DNA from: UBA11740 sp049273695
GTDB taxonomy: Bacteria; Acidobacteriota; Blastocatellia; Pyrinomonadales; Pyrinomonadaceae
Length of the DNA: 64,000 bases
Direction of reading: 5' to 3'
NCBI GenBank assembly: GCA_049273695.1
Contig: JBASRE010000036.1
Coordinates: forward strand, 124,001-188,000
The notes beneath the pieces were generated by a model. That model searched no databases. It was given only the letters and a program-made list of their open reading frames with translations, and was not told the origin of the DNA. A program made the position numbers and the translations under genes. Below, piece by piece: positions 51,484 through 59,988 of this stretch (positions are counted from its first letter, which is position 1; the number at the start of each line of letters is the position of its first letter).

Positions 51484-53415
51484 CTAATTTGCGCGTTCTT
51501 TCCGTTGTGCCAACAGTCTCTTAATCGTCGAAGAGAGTTGATTGACGCCTTCTGGTTTGCGCAGAAAAGCATCAACTCCGGCGCGCCATGCCTCCGACTC
51601 GCAGTTATCGCCCGCCAACATGATCACGGGAGTACTCCTCCTGTGAGCAATGCTATGGATGCGCAACACTAGTTCCAGACCACTAAGACCCGGCAGCTCA
51701 TTGTCGATGATTATCAAATCGTAAGGTGCATGATTCTTTAGTAGCGCCAATCCGGCGCTGCCGTTAAGGCAGAAATCAACATGGATTCCTTCCGCACCTA
51801 ATGTCTCCTGGATCGTTCGAGCAAAAGCCCTGTTGTCTTCAATATGTAGAATTGAGATTTGTGACGTACCTGATTTCGTCGGTTTATCAATACTCCGGTT
51901 GTTGGTTTTCTTAGCTTGAGAAAAAAGATGACGCCTTCGCTTGCGGACGTTCGTTCTTTGCTTAAGTAGCTCTCGGTGCCGAGTGTTCAGTAAGGAGATT
52001 AGGCTCTGATGATGCTTGAAGCCTAGCAAGTGCGCAGCTTTGGTAACTGAACCGCCTGCATCTCGCAGTGCTCGTTCGATTACGGTCCTTTCGCTCCGCT
52101 TCACATGTTGCTTAAGAGAAAAGCCTTCCCAGATGAGATCCTCAGACTTCGTATCCTGTAGTTCCAAGCGCCCCAGCGTTTCGAGGAGAGTATCCGCGCA
52201 GGTAATAAGACGCTTGCCCGTTCCTGGGTCTTGAGAGGTTTTTAATAGATCAATTGCTGAGCGGTAAATTGTGATTAGCTCTTTACCGGCGATCTTGTCT
52301 CCAAATTCTTCGATGATGCACAACTTCGCGCGACCGGCGCCTTCCAAATCACCGACCGTTTCCGCCACTTCGATTGCGCGTTCCAACGTTGCTCTCGCGC
52401 GAATATGATTACCCAACCGTGCGAGGGCAATACCGTGGGTTGTGAGTCCTTCCGCAAGGAGCGCTTGCTGACCGCCTTTCTCAAGAGCCCTCACCGCCTG
52501 CCGCGCTATCCGCTCGGCCTTAGCGGGATGACCTTCAGCTAGCAGGGTTCGAGCGCGAGTGTCGTCGACTTGGGCGGTTGTTGCCGCATCCTTGAGCCTA
52601 AGAAAGAGGTGACGCGCGATGTCGAGATGTTCGTGTGCTTGGCGATATCTTTTGGCCTTAAAGAAAAGAAAACCTAGATTCAATTCCACCCGAGCGAGAG
52701 CAAGTTCGTTTCCGGCTTGCTCATAGTGGAAACTCGACGCTGCGTATTCGATCAGCGCCCGGTCTAAATAGTCTCCCCTATTTTCGGGAGCAGATAATTT
52801 CCTAAGCACCATGCCATATGCGAAGTGGTAACTTCCCTTAATGGCGTGATCGTGGCTTCGCTCAACCAACGGAGCGGCTCGTTCGTAAAACTTCAACGCG
52901 TCATTTAATCGGCGTGTTCGCTCTTCAATGATTCCAGCACGGATTAGAAGAATTGCTTCAAGGTCATTGTTCCGTTCAGGGAGAATCTGTAACGCGGTTC
53001 GCAGTTGGATGCGGGCTTCGTCCCATGCCCCTTCGCGATGATAACAAATCGCAAGATCACCGCGCGCCTCCGCTACTCGGTCGGCTTTTTGAAGTCGTTC
53101 AAAGATTTCAATGCTTCTTGTGAGTATGTTCTTCGCCGTCTCTTGTCCGCCAGCGGTTTGATCCGTACTTCCGAGCCATCCGGCTATGGCTCCGATTCGA
53201 AGTAATACTTCCGCCGTCTGTGTCTCATCAAGTCCGTCAACGTGAGGTGATTCATCTCGACTAGGCCAAAACTCAGATAGCGCTTCATACGCCAACTCAT
53301 ACTTGCCAATCTTTTCCAGCTGTTTCGCCAAGCGGCAGGAAAGCGTGGCTCGCTCGGAGAGAGGAAGGTTACGATTCTGCGTCTTAAGGGCGGTTAATTG
53401 GGCCTCCAAGTTCAT
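51484..53415 (-). CDS. TPR-Fis-receiver transcriptional regulator
   Basis: The 643-residue protein combines about ten TPR-like helical repeats (residues 1-430, for example IGKYELAYEALSEF and RAGIIEERTRRLNDALKFYE), a Fis-type helix-turn-helix (about 443-495, GGSVTKAAHLLGFKHHQSLI) and a C-terminal receiver domain (about 515-640) with phosphoacceptor Asp571 in IIIDNELPG and Lys in FLRKPE. It lacks a sigma-54 AAA domain. The receiver at the C-terminus is unusual. It is divergent from a tiny exported peptide gene (53571), which it may control. Confidence 0.85.
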   Translation of the reverse strand: MNLEAQLTALKTQNRNLPLSERATLSCRLAKQLEKIGKYELAYEALSEFWPSRDESPHVDGLDETQTAEVLLRIGAIAGWLGSTDQTAGGQETAKNILTRSIEIFERLQKADRVAEARGDLAICYHREGAWDEARIQLRTALQILPERNNDLEAILLIRAGIIEERTRRLNDALKFYERAAPLVERSHDHAIKGSYHFAYGMVLRKLSAPENRGDYLDRALIEYAASSFHYEQAGNELALARVELNLGFLFFKAKRYRQAHEHLDIARHLFLRLKDAATTAQVDDTRARTLLAEGHPAKAERIARQAVRALEKGGQQALLAEGLTTHGIALARLGNHIRARATLERAIEVAETVGDLEGAGRAKLCIIEEFGDKIAGKELITIYRSAIDLLKTSQDPGTGKRLITCADTLLETLGRLELQDTKSEDLIWEGFSLKQHVKRSERTVIERALRDAGGSVTKAAHLLGFKHHQSLISLLNTRHRELLKQRTNVRKRRRHLFSQAKKTNNRSIDKPTKSGTSQISILHIEDNRAFARTIQETLGAEGIHVDFCLNGSAGLALLKNHAPYDLIIIDNELPGLSGLELVLRIHSIAHRRSTPVIMLAGDNCESEAWRAGVDAFLRKPEGVNQLSSTIKRLLAQRKERAN

Positions 53416-53570
53416 GTGAGGTTTGCCTTTCTATGTTGGTGATAAACTCTTTGCGCAACGAAGCCCCGCCGCGATTTGCCCAAGTAATCGTTGATTGACG
53501 GTGGTGAAACGAGCTTCGTCTTAATCGTTTAGAAAAACTAGCCACGAATCCCAATCTGAGAGGTGAAACA

Positions 53571-53828
53571 ATGAAGAACCTAAGACGACTAGGTATCTCC
53601 GTTACCTTGCTCTGTGCGCTGTCGATGACCGCTCTCGCGGGCGACACAACTTCTCCACCCTGTGCGCCTGGTGAAACCACTTCGCCACCGTGCGTTGCCG
53701 CTCAAGTCGCAGACGACGAATCCATAGTTCCTGGATCAACAAATTCGCCGCCGGCTTCCAACGCGGAGGCAGAGTATTCAATCACTGAGATAGCGGTAGA
53801 TCTGCTATCCGCGCTGTTGCTCTTCTAG
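53571..53828 (+). CDS. Tiny exported peptide with SPPC repeats
   Basis: The 85-residue product has a signal peptide (core GISVTLLCALSMTALAG) and a mature part of about 60 residues with a repeated DTTSPPCAPG / ETTSPPCVA unit, a third NSPP, and an amphipathic hydrophobic C-terminus (ITEIAVDLLSALLLF). GAGAGGTG precedes the ATG. It lies 155 bases from, and divergent to, the TPR-Fis-receiver regulator. This could be a secreted signal, a toxin-like peptide or a surface structural peptide; none is shown by sequence. Confidence 0.65.
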   Translation: MKNLRRLGISVTLLCALSMTALAGDTTSPPCAPGETTSPPCVAAQVADDESIVPGSTNSPPASNAEAEYSITEIAVDLLSALLLF

Positions 53829-54159
53829 CAATAGCCTGATTCCCCACCAGAGCCTTTGTTGCCATTGATGGCCCTCACTGGCAGCAGGGCACTTGTGTGC
53901 CTTGCCTGAGAAGTCCTCAGGACGCACGTGAGCCAAACAAAGCTCGCCTCTGGCAAGTTTCGCAGCATAGATGCCGACTGCAAATCGGCGCAACCCTCCG
54001 AAGGGTTAATGGAAATTAACTAACTGAGGAGCGCGATGTTAGCATAGGTTGCAACCCGCACGACTAGGAAAGTTTTCCCGATGCTAAAGACTGAGCTAGC
54101 GACATGATTTGGATGAAAGTCACCAACCGGCATGAACGGCATTGAGCCGAAGATACGTT
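53829..54159. other. 331-base gap without a convincing gene
   Basis: A minus-strand ORF at 53805-53993 has no credible ribosome-binding site and overlaps the peptide gene. The region includes GC-rich inverted segments near 53895-53935 that could fold, but no recognised riboswitch or RNA. Nothing else is seen. Confidence 0.3.
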
Positions 54160-54507
54160 TTAGGAGGTGTCTTCACGAATTCCGTACAGAGCCTTACCAC
54201 CTCCACTGTGCATGAACCACCAAGCGTAAATACCTACCGGCCAGAATGCGAATAGGGTGATCGGCGTAGCTATCAGCGCCAGCGTTCGGCCGATGCGTTT
54301 TCGCCGGTGCATGTAGAGTGCTGACGAGAAGAACAGAATCGCTATGAGAGCGACTACTCCAAAGATTAGGATTGCGCTCGGAATTTGCTCTGGCCTTCGG
54401 AAGTTCCGCTCAATGATCCACGGCGCGGCGATGATTCCACAACTGTAGAACGCGCCAACCGCTGCGTATAACATAACCAGCGTTTTATTGTGATCTTTTG
54501 TGGACAT
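54160..54507 (-). CDS. Four-helix membrane protein of unknown function
   Basis: The 115-residue product starts at ATG 54507 with GAGGAGAAGT upstream. Four hydrophobic segments are present (VMLYAAVGAFYSCGIIAAPW, AILIFGVVALIAILFFSS, and two later), with RRKRIGR between the second and third. No family is recognised. Two copies of a 24-base-spaced repeat precede it. Confidence 0.65.
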   Translation of the reverse strand: MSTKDHNKTLVMLYAAVGAFYSCGIIAAPWIIERNFRRPEQIPSAILIFGVVALIAILFFSSALYMHRRKRIGRTLALIATPITLFAFWPVGIYAWWFMHSGGGKALYGIREDTS

Positions 54508-54549
54508 ATCACTTCTCCTCATTGCTAACATTCGCCAAACGGAGAACCC

Positions 54550-54582
54550 CTGGTATCTCCGAACAGCGAACTTCTGGTATCT
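54550..54582 (-). repeat. Two copies of an imperfect repeat, 24-base period
   Basis: CTGGTATCT occurs at 54550-54558 and 54574-54582; over the 21 bases that surround each copy 17 positions match. They lie about 45-90 bases upstream of the membrane protein at 54507 and may be operator sites, perhaps for a nearby regulator. Confidence 0.4.
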
Positions 54583-54804
54583 TGGAAAACGCATTTCCCT
54601 GTTCTTGCTTAAGAACTCTTTGACAATTGGCTGATTGCCACATGCGCAACTTCCCGCCCGGTTTTCTCAGGTGATGACTGGCGCCGGTGAGCATGGAAGA
54701 CCCTTGCTCACGGCGGAAAAAGAGCTTGACCGCAGTCTATCCGCAACAACGGATACACGCAAGACAAAAGAGGCGTTTTTCGACCTGTCAGGAGGCGAAA
54801 CCTG

Positions 54805-55122
54805 ATGGGTCACGCTCGTCCAAGACCAAAGCGGCTAGCGGAAAAGCTCAAACAGATTCGCCTGGCGCTTGGATTGTCGCAAACCGAGATGCATCGACGT
54901 CTGAAAGCGGAAGAAGAGATCCCGTACACGAGAATCTCAGATTACGAGTTGGACAAGAATGAACCGTCGCTTATGACCGTTTTGGCTTATGCGCGGCTCG
55001 CGCGAGTACACATGGAACAAATTGTCGATGACGAATTGGATCTGCCCGATAGACTCTCCATGCACAAAACCTGGTCACCCATTCGACGGAAGAATACCAG
55101 CAGGACATCGCCACGATCGTAA
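54805..55122 (+). CDS. XRE-family helix-turn-helix regulator
   Basis: The 105-residue protein has an N-terminal HTH domain (LKQIRLALGLSQTEMHRRLK, then TRISDYELDKNEPSLMTVLA) and a short C-terminus. AGGAGG lies upstream of ATG 54805. I associate this precise type, with MEQIVDDELDLP after the HTH, with Blastocatellia. In another frame the 3' end (about 55070-55134) reads VTHSTEEYQQDIATIVKAG, which looks more protein-like than the current tail, so the C-terminus may be altered by a frame change. Confidence 0.8.
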   Translation: MGHARPRPKRLAEKLKQIRLALGLSQTEMHRRLKAEEEIPYTRISDYELDKNEPSLMTVLAYARLARVHMEQIVDDELDLPDRLSMHKTWSPIRRKNTSRTSPRS

Positions 55123-55303
55123 AAGCGGGTTGATGTTAATGGCGTTTAGTGCCGGCCGACTCGTGACCAACGGACCAAGATGGGGCTAAGATGGTGACGG
55201 TACGTGTTGATATGAAGCCAGCCAAAGCGATACCTTGACAACCGCTAGGCGCATATATACTGGGTCGTATCGTTTAGTAAGACTAGGTGATGCCGATTTC
55301 AAA

Positions 55304-55361
55304 GGACTTAAAATCCGTTGACCGTAAGGTCGTGTGGGTTCGACTCCCACCCTCGGCACCA
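55304..55361 (+). tRNA. 3' part of a tRNA-Leu(UAA) gene; candidate attachment-site remnant
   Basis: The bases read as an anticodon loop CTTAAAA (anticodon TAA), the anticodon 3' stem, a long variable arm, a T-arm (GTGGG-TTCGACT-CCCAC), and acceptor CCTCGGC-ACCA. The 5' acceptor (GCCGAGG) and D-arm are missing: only GCCGA appears, 12 bases before the anticodon stem. The first stem base pairs are imperfect. Truncation in or near the anticodon stem is what integrative elements leave at tRNA attachment sites. A functional tRNA is unlikely here. Confidence 0.75.
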
Positions 55362-55518
55362 ATTGTCTTCTGTTAACTAAGAGGCACAGTCTTACTCACG
55401 GTTGAACTCACCTGATCTCGGCTCCGGAATCCCACCTGTTCGCAGAATCCTGAGTTCGGCTTATGACCTCGAAAATTAAAACCTCGATAAGCTGTCGGCC
55501 ATTCTTATGGGATACGGT

Positions 55519-57414
55519 TCATTCGGGAGACCAGACCTCGCGCGCCTCGTCGTTACTGCCGAGGTCGGCGATAGCAACACCGTCGATCTCGGAAGAGACC
55601 GCGCCGGATTGACTCTGATACTCTTTAATTTGCTTTTCCACGCTGCCGAAGACCGCGGTCGTGCCCAGATAGAGCGCCGATGCAGCCCCGGGTAGGGCAA
55701 TCTTCCAGGCGAAGCCATCGCTAGTACCGAGCGCAAAGAACAGAATGATTCCTCCAAGTCCGGTGGCGGCGGCCAGAATCAGACTGAAGGTTTTCATAGT
55801 CGCGTTCTTTTCCAGGATTCCGCGACCTAACTGCAGGTAAATTTCGTTTGTACTCCTGAAGGCGGCGTCGAACGATTTGATCCTGGATAGCAGCCCCAAG
55901 GCAAAGCCAATTCCCGCCCATGGAAGGCAACAGAGAATGTAATTCGTAAATACTTTGGCCCGGAACGACTCTGCCTGGTCGCGGGGGACGTCGCCTATTT
56001 GATTGATGTCCTTTTCTGCTCCGGCAATTAAGCCGGCAACGTTCCTGAGGTAGCTCTCGACCTTGTCAAGCTCTGCTTTCAGACGCATGAGATCGGCACG
56101 CTTAATGGCTACTTCGGTTCTCTTGATGAAGTGTCGGTCGTCGTCCGCAGCCTCCAGAATGTCAAATTCCTTCATACCGACAGTCTGGCGCACGTGTTCT
56201 CGCAGGGCCATTACCGCGGGCCGCAGGTCACGATGATAAAAATCATCGATCACGGTCTCGTTCAACATTTCGAACGCAAAGTGAGTATCGTGCAGAATTT
56301 CATTTGCCATGCCTGCTTGATTGCTCTTCATTTCACCAAGCATTACTAACACTGTCTGGTGTGCGCTGACACCACGCTGGGACGGCGCCTGGGCAATCTC
56401 GACAGTACTCCTAACTCTGGCATCGTGATCATTCAGATCGACTATAGCTTTCTTGATCTGGATGACCATCCCGTCCAGTTCACATGGGTCGATCAAATGC
56501 TTGTACTCAAAATCCGTGTTGATCTGCTTCTTAAAAAGCCCGCGAAGCTCTTGGGCCGGCTTCTCCAGCGACTCGCTATCGACGGAATTGATGGTTTGAA
56601 GGACGTCGCTATGCAATTGCCGGTTCTTCGCGATCAAATCAAAGTTGCGCTTAAACAGGTCAGTCGCGTAGTTTCGTACCTGCGAACTCGCGCAGAGATC
56701 GGCGAGAAGTTTAGTTACGTCAGCCAGCCGCTCTTTGAAATCACGCCTCTGCGTGTTTCCTTCAATGTGGTCTTCGAGAATCAGGCCGAGCTTTAGTTGG
56801 AGAAAGCAGATCTCAACGGCAGCGAGCAAGTCTTCCCCAATGTTGCCGCCGCCTAGCTTCAGTCCAACCTTGCTGGTCTTGTCCATAACGGCGACCATAT
56901 CGTCGTCAATAACCAGCAGGGCCTCAGTGGTCAGCTCTTCCAGCTTCTCGTTAGCCTCTTCTAGTGCCTCATTGTGTTTTTCGACCGCATCATTACGCCT
57001 GTCAACGGCCCGCTCACGCTGATCCTCTAGTCGCCGGACCACCTCGAGGATTGCGTTATACTTGGCGGCCTTCTTGGCGCGCTCCTCAGCGTTGTCAAAG
57101 ATTCCCGGCTTGGTGCCGGTCAGGGTACGACCCATTACGTCGCCGAGGAAACTTCCGTCCGTTCGCTTCTTAATCTCGCGGGTGAGGTGGTCAATCTCAC
57201 CCTCCAGCGCCGCCACTTTTTCTTTTTGAGCGCTTACCTTCTGATTGTATCGCTCCATTAACCGGTCGCGCTTTTCAACGGCCTTTTCGAAATGATGACA
57301 ATGGATGAGCGAGGGGATCTGTATCTTCTCGATGTTAGGGGGCGTCAGAGCGCTAATGCCGCTCACGGCCTCGTAGATGATGAAATCCTTCAGCTGATCT
57401 TCCGTTTGTTTCAT
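55519..57414 (-). CDS. Coiled-coil membrane protein of the SPFH/kinase operon
   Basis: The 631-residue protein has an N-terminal soluble part, a long charged coiled coil at about residues 45-165 (QKVSAQKEKVAALEGEIDHL), a helical middle, and hydrophobic segments near residues 480-505 (FTNYILCCLPWAGIGFALGL) and 540-590 (TFSLILAAATGLGGIILFFA then a second). It is the last gene of the operon, 46 bases after the ATPase gene. I recognise no family. A role as a membrane scaffold or effector partner is inference. Confidence 0.7.
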   Translation of the reverse strand: MKQTEDQLKDFIIYEAVSGISALTPPNIEKIQIPSLIHCHHFEKAVEKRDRLMERYNQKVSAQKEKVAALEGEIDHLTREIKKRTDGSFLGDVMGRTLTGTKPGIFDNAEERAKKAAKYNAILEVVRRLEDQRERAVDRRNDAVEKHNEALEEANEKLEELTTEALLVIDDDMVAVMDKTSKVGLKLGGGNIGEDLLAAVEICFLQLKLGLILEDHIEGNTQRRDFKERLADVTKLLADLCASSQVRNYATDLFKRNFDLIAKNRQLHSDVLQTINSVDSESLEKPAQELRGLFKKQINTDFEYKHLIDPCELDGMVIQIKKAIVDLNDHDARVRSTVEIAQAPSQRGVSAHQTVLVMLGEMKSNQAGMANEILHDTHFAFEMLNETVIDDFYHRDLRPAVMALREHVRQTVGMKEFDILEAADDDRHFIKRTEVAIKRADLMRLKAELDKVESYLRNVAGLIAGAEKDINQIGDVPRDQAESFRAKVFTNYILCCLPWAGIGFALGLLSRIKSFDAAFRSTNEIYLQLGRGILEKNATMKTFSLILAAATGLGGIILFFALGTSDGFAWKIALPGAASALYLGTTAVFGSVEKQIKEYQSQSGAVSSEIDGVAIADLGSNDEAREVWSPE

Positions 57415-57460
57415 GAGGTCTCTCCTTAGCGATGGGTTGAGAGTGGTGACGAAATCTGAT

Positions 57461-59947
57461 TCATCGGGGCGGCCAGAGCACCGCGTTCACAAAGGCCTTT
57501 TTCAGTTCGGGTTCGTGCTTGAGAAAACTGCGGCTGTTGAAAAGGTCGTCAATCGGTTTAGAAAGGCGTTTGTTGTGAATACGCATTAACTCGATAAACA
57601 GATGCTCCATCGATTCCCGACAGATTTTGATTGGTAAGGCTTCTTCGATCCAGATGGTTAAATGCGAGAGAAAGCTTTCGCGCAGATAATCCTGCAACTG
57701 TTTTGGGAGAAAGAAGGTCACCGAGAAAGCTTCGAAAATGGTCACCAGGAAGCGCGCCATCTCGATTACGGCTTCGCGTCCCGAGGTCAGGGTGGCAGTG
57801 ATGGGATTACAGCTCTTCCGTTCTTCAACGTTGGTCCCGCCATCAGCTACCTCGATCTGAATTGATTCCAGGGTTGAAGCAATGCCGTCCTGGATCAGGA
57901 ACATCAGCGCCACCAAAGCGCCCGTTGCCTGGCTAGAAGACTCGATCCATAAACGCAACTCTTTGAAGACGGCAATTGGGTCGGTAGTCAAACAGAGCGA
58001 TGAGAGTGCATATTGGACCCCGACGAAAGTGCTGCCTTGCTCGGCATAGAGGCGTTCAGCCAAATCCCTTAGCATTTCCTGAAAGATCAAGAGGCCAATC
58101 ACATCTCTGGCAGACCTCTGTTGGGCGAATTCGCTCTTCGTTCTTTCCATGAGGCGCCCGATGCGTTGCACATCCTCCATGATGGGCGCCAGCTTGTCAT
58201 CGGCGATCCGTTCCAGGCCTTTCATTGCCAGGGACAATTTATAAGTGCCAATCTTTGAGTAAACTGCGATCGAGGTCAGCAGTCTGTCCTTTTGTTCGTC
58301 CTGATCCTGGTTCGGATCCGTCGAGCTTAAGGACGCAAGGATTTCAAGAAAATAGGTCCGGTAACGATCGTTATCGCTGGTGAGAATGCCCTGATAGAGA
58401 GCGCCAATGATCGCGCGATGCCGAACGTCGTCTGAGGAAATCCAACGATTCATCACGCTCAGAGTCACGCGATCGGGATCCATTTGACCAATTCGTCCGA
58501 TAATCCGCGCGCACGTCTCGCGCTGCCGCGTGTCGTCTCCCGCACTATGATCCTCGGCCATTTCGCAAAGCCGTGGCAGCAAAATTGTCAGAACGCGGCG
58601 ATGATGCTTAAGCAGAATTTCCCAGAGTTTGCGCGCATAACTTTTTTCACAGAAACCGACCAAGTCAGCCAGTCCGTTCGGATCTTTAATGACCTTCGCG
58701 CGACACTTTTCCAGGTAACTATCGTCGGTGAGGTGCGGTGTAATCTCTGCAAGTTCACTCGATGTCTGGTCGGTCAAATTTCTTCTTGAAGGAAACAATG
58801 CAGGATCGCGTTTCAAACACCGCGCAACCTCACGATGCAAATACTCGAAATCAATCCAGGGAACGCCTTCAGAATCTGCAGAATACTGGGTTAGTCCAAG
58901 AGCCAGAGTGAAGCACCAAGCGTCAAAATCAGCGCTCAGCTCATGCTGAAACCAATAAGTGATGTCCTCAAACTGACGGATTGCGTCGTCGAGATCCGCT
59001 CCGATTGCTATGGTCGAGTCAAAGCGCAGATAGGATTCAACGAAGCGAACAATGCGAGGCATGGTCTTGAGGCGACCAATAATGATGGCTTTGTGTCCTG
59101 GCTTTCTTAATTCTTCGAGACGTTCAGGCGCAAACTTGGCCGTCCGCTCAAGATGCGCCAACCGTTTTTCCAAACCCATGAGCAGGAGATCATCACCGGG
59201 ACATTTCAATTCATGCTGGAGATCGCTGTTTTCATGTCCGTGCAGAAACACAGAAGCGTCGGGTGTTGTAGTCGTGAAGATGAGGTATGAATTGGCCCTG
59301 CGGAGTTTGGCGGCAACCTCCGTCAGGCTAAATTCATTCAACTGGCGAAAGAAGTTCCGCAGATCCAGATTGCCGCGCGCAAACGCATTCTGGAAGATGA
59401 CGACTCTGTTTGCCGTCTCACCGGATTCAAAGACTTCATGGAGGTCGATCCTTACCAGACGATCCAACGAGGGAATCAAGTATGTTTCCGACGCCTTCCC
59501 ACCATTGCTAGAGTCGGGCACCGCCGGCAGGATGCCGCTCAGATAAACTGCTGTCGTGGTTTTTCCCAGACCCGATTCGCCGCTAAGTACGAGCATTCGT
59601 TTGGCGAAAAGCAGCGATCGGAACAGTTCGATCTCTACCGGATCGCCCACGAACAACTCCGCAATCTCTGTTTGCTTTTCGGCGGGAACGCGCCGACTCT
59701 CGGTAAAGGAAAAATGCCTGATAACAACATTGCCGACGCCATGCTCAAAGCTGATGTTGTAATTCTTAATATCGCGATAGGCATTCGCAAAAATCGCCGT
59801 CTGCGTATCGAATCGAGGGATGGTGTTCTGCTGGGTATTGACCTCACCGACGGGCGGCGAACTAACGGGCTTAACCGGCTCCGGATTCGGCCCGGGCTCG
59901 TTGACCTGCTGCCCCAGGTTCGGATTCACTTCGAGAGGTATCTCCAT
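57461..59947 (-). CDS. P-loop ATPase with long helical-repeat C-terminus
   Basis: The 828-residue protein has a proline-rich, disordered N-terminus (1-45), a P-loop domain with Walker A GESGLGKT (123-130), a sensor-like strand ending IFTTTTPDAS, and, from about residue 360, only helical repeats to the end. The strand where a Walker B is expected reads VVIFQNAF, lacking the usual acidic residues, so hydrolysis may be weak or the fold differs. It is a STAND- or AAA-like protein in an operon with SPFH and kinase genes, 41 bases from the SPFH gene. The family is not named. Confidence 0.75.
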   Translation of the reverse strand: MEIPLEVNPNLGQQVNEPGPNPEPVKPVSSPPVGEVNTQQNTIPRFDTQTAIFANAYRDIKNYNISFEHGVGNVVIRHFSFTESRRVPAEKQTEIAELFVGDPVEIELFRSLLFAKRMLVLSGESGLGKTTTAVYLSGILPAVPDSSNGGKASETYLIPSLDRLVRIDLHEVFESGETANRVVIFQNAFARGNLDLRNFFRQLNEFSLTEVAAKLRRANSYLIFTTTTPDASVFLHGHENSDLQHELKCPGDDLLLMGLEKRLAHLERTAKFAPERLEELRKPGHKAIIIGRLKTMPRIVRFVESYLRFDSTIAIGADLDDAIRQFEDITYWFQHELSADFDAWCFTLALGLTQYSADSEGVPWIDFEYLHREVARCLKRDPALFPSRRNLTDQTSSELAEITPHLTDDSYLEKCRAKVIKDPNGLADLVGFCEKSYARKLWEILLKHHRRVLTILLPRLCEMAEDHSAGDDTRQRETCARIIGRIGQMDPDRVTLSVMNRWISSDDVRHRAIIGALYQGILTSDNDRYRTYFLEILASLSSTDPNQDQDEQKDRLLTSIAVYSKIGTYKLSLAMKGLERIADDKLAPIMEDVQRIGRLMERTKSEFAQQRSARDVIGLLIFQEMLRDLAERLYAEQGSTFVGVQYALSSLCLTTDPIAVFKELRLWIESSSQATGALVALMFLIQDGIASTLESIQIEVADGGTNVEERKSCNPITATLTSGREAVIEMARFLVTIFEAFSVTFFLPKQLQDYLRESFLSHLTIWIEEALPIKICRESMEHLFIELMRIHNKRLSKPIDDLFNSRSFLKHEPELKKAFVNAVLWPPR

Positions 59948-59988
59948 GATTTTCGTTGGATTCGTGGGTCGGCCGCCGCGAAATCAGA

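Noticed and set aside
55292..55361. A complete functional tRNA-Leu
   Set aside because: The D-arm and most of the 5' acceptor are missing; only the 3' part is present.
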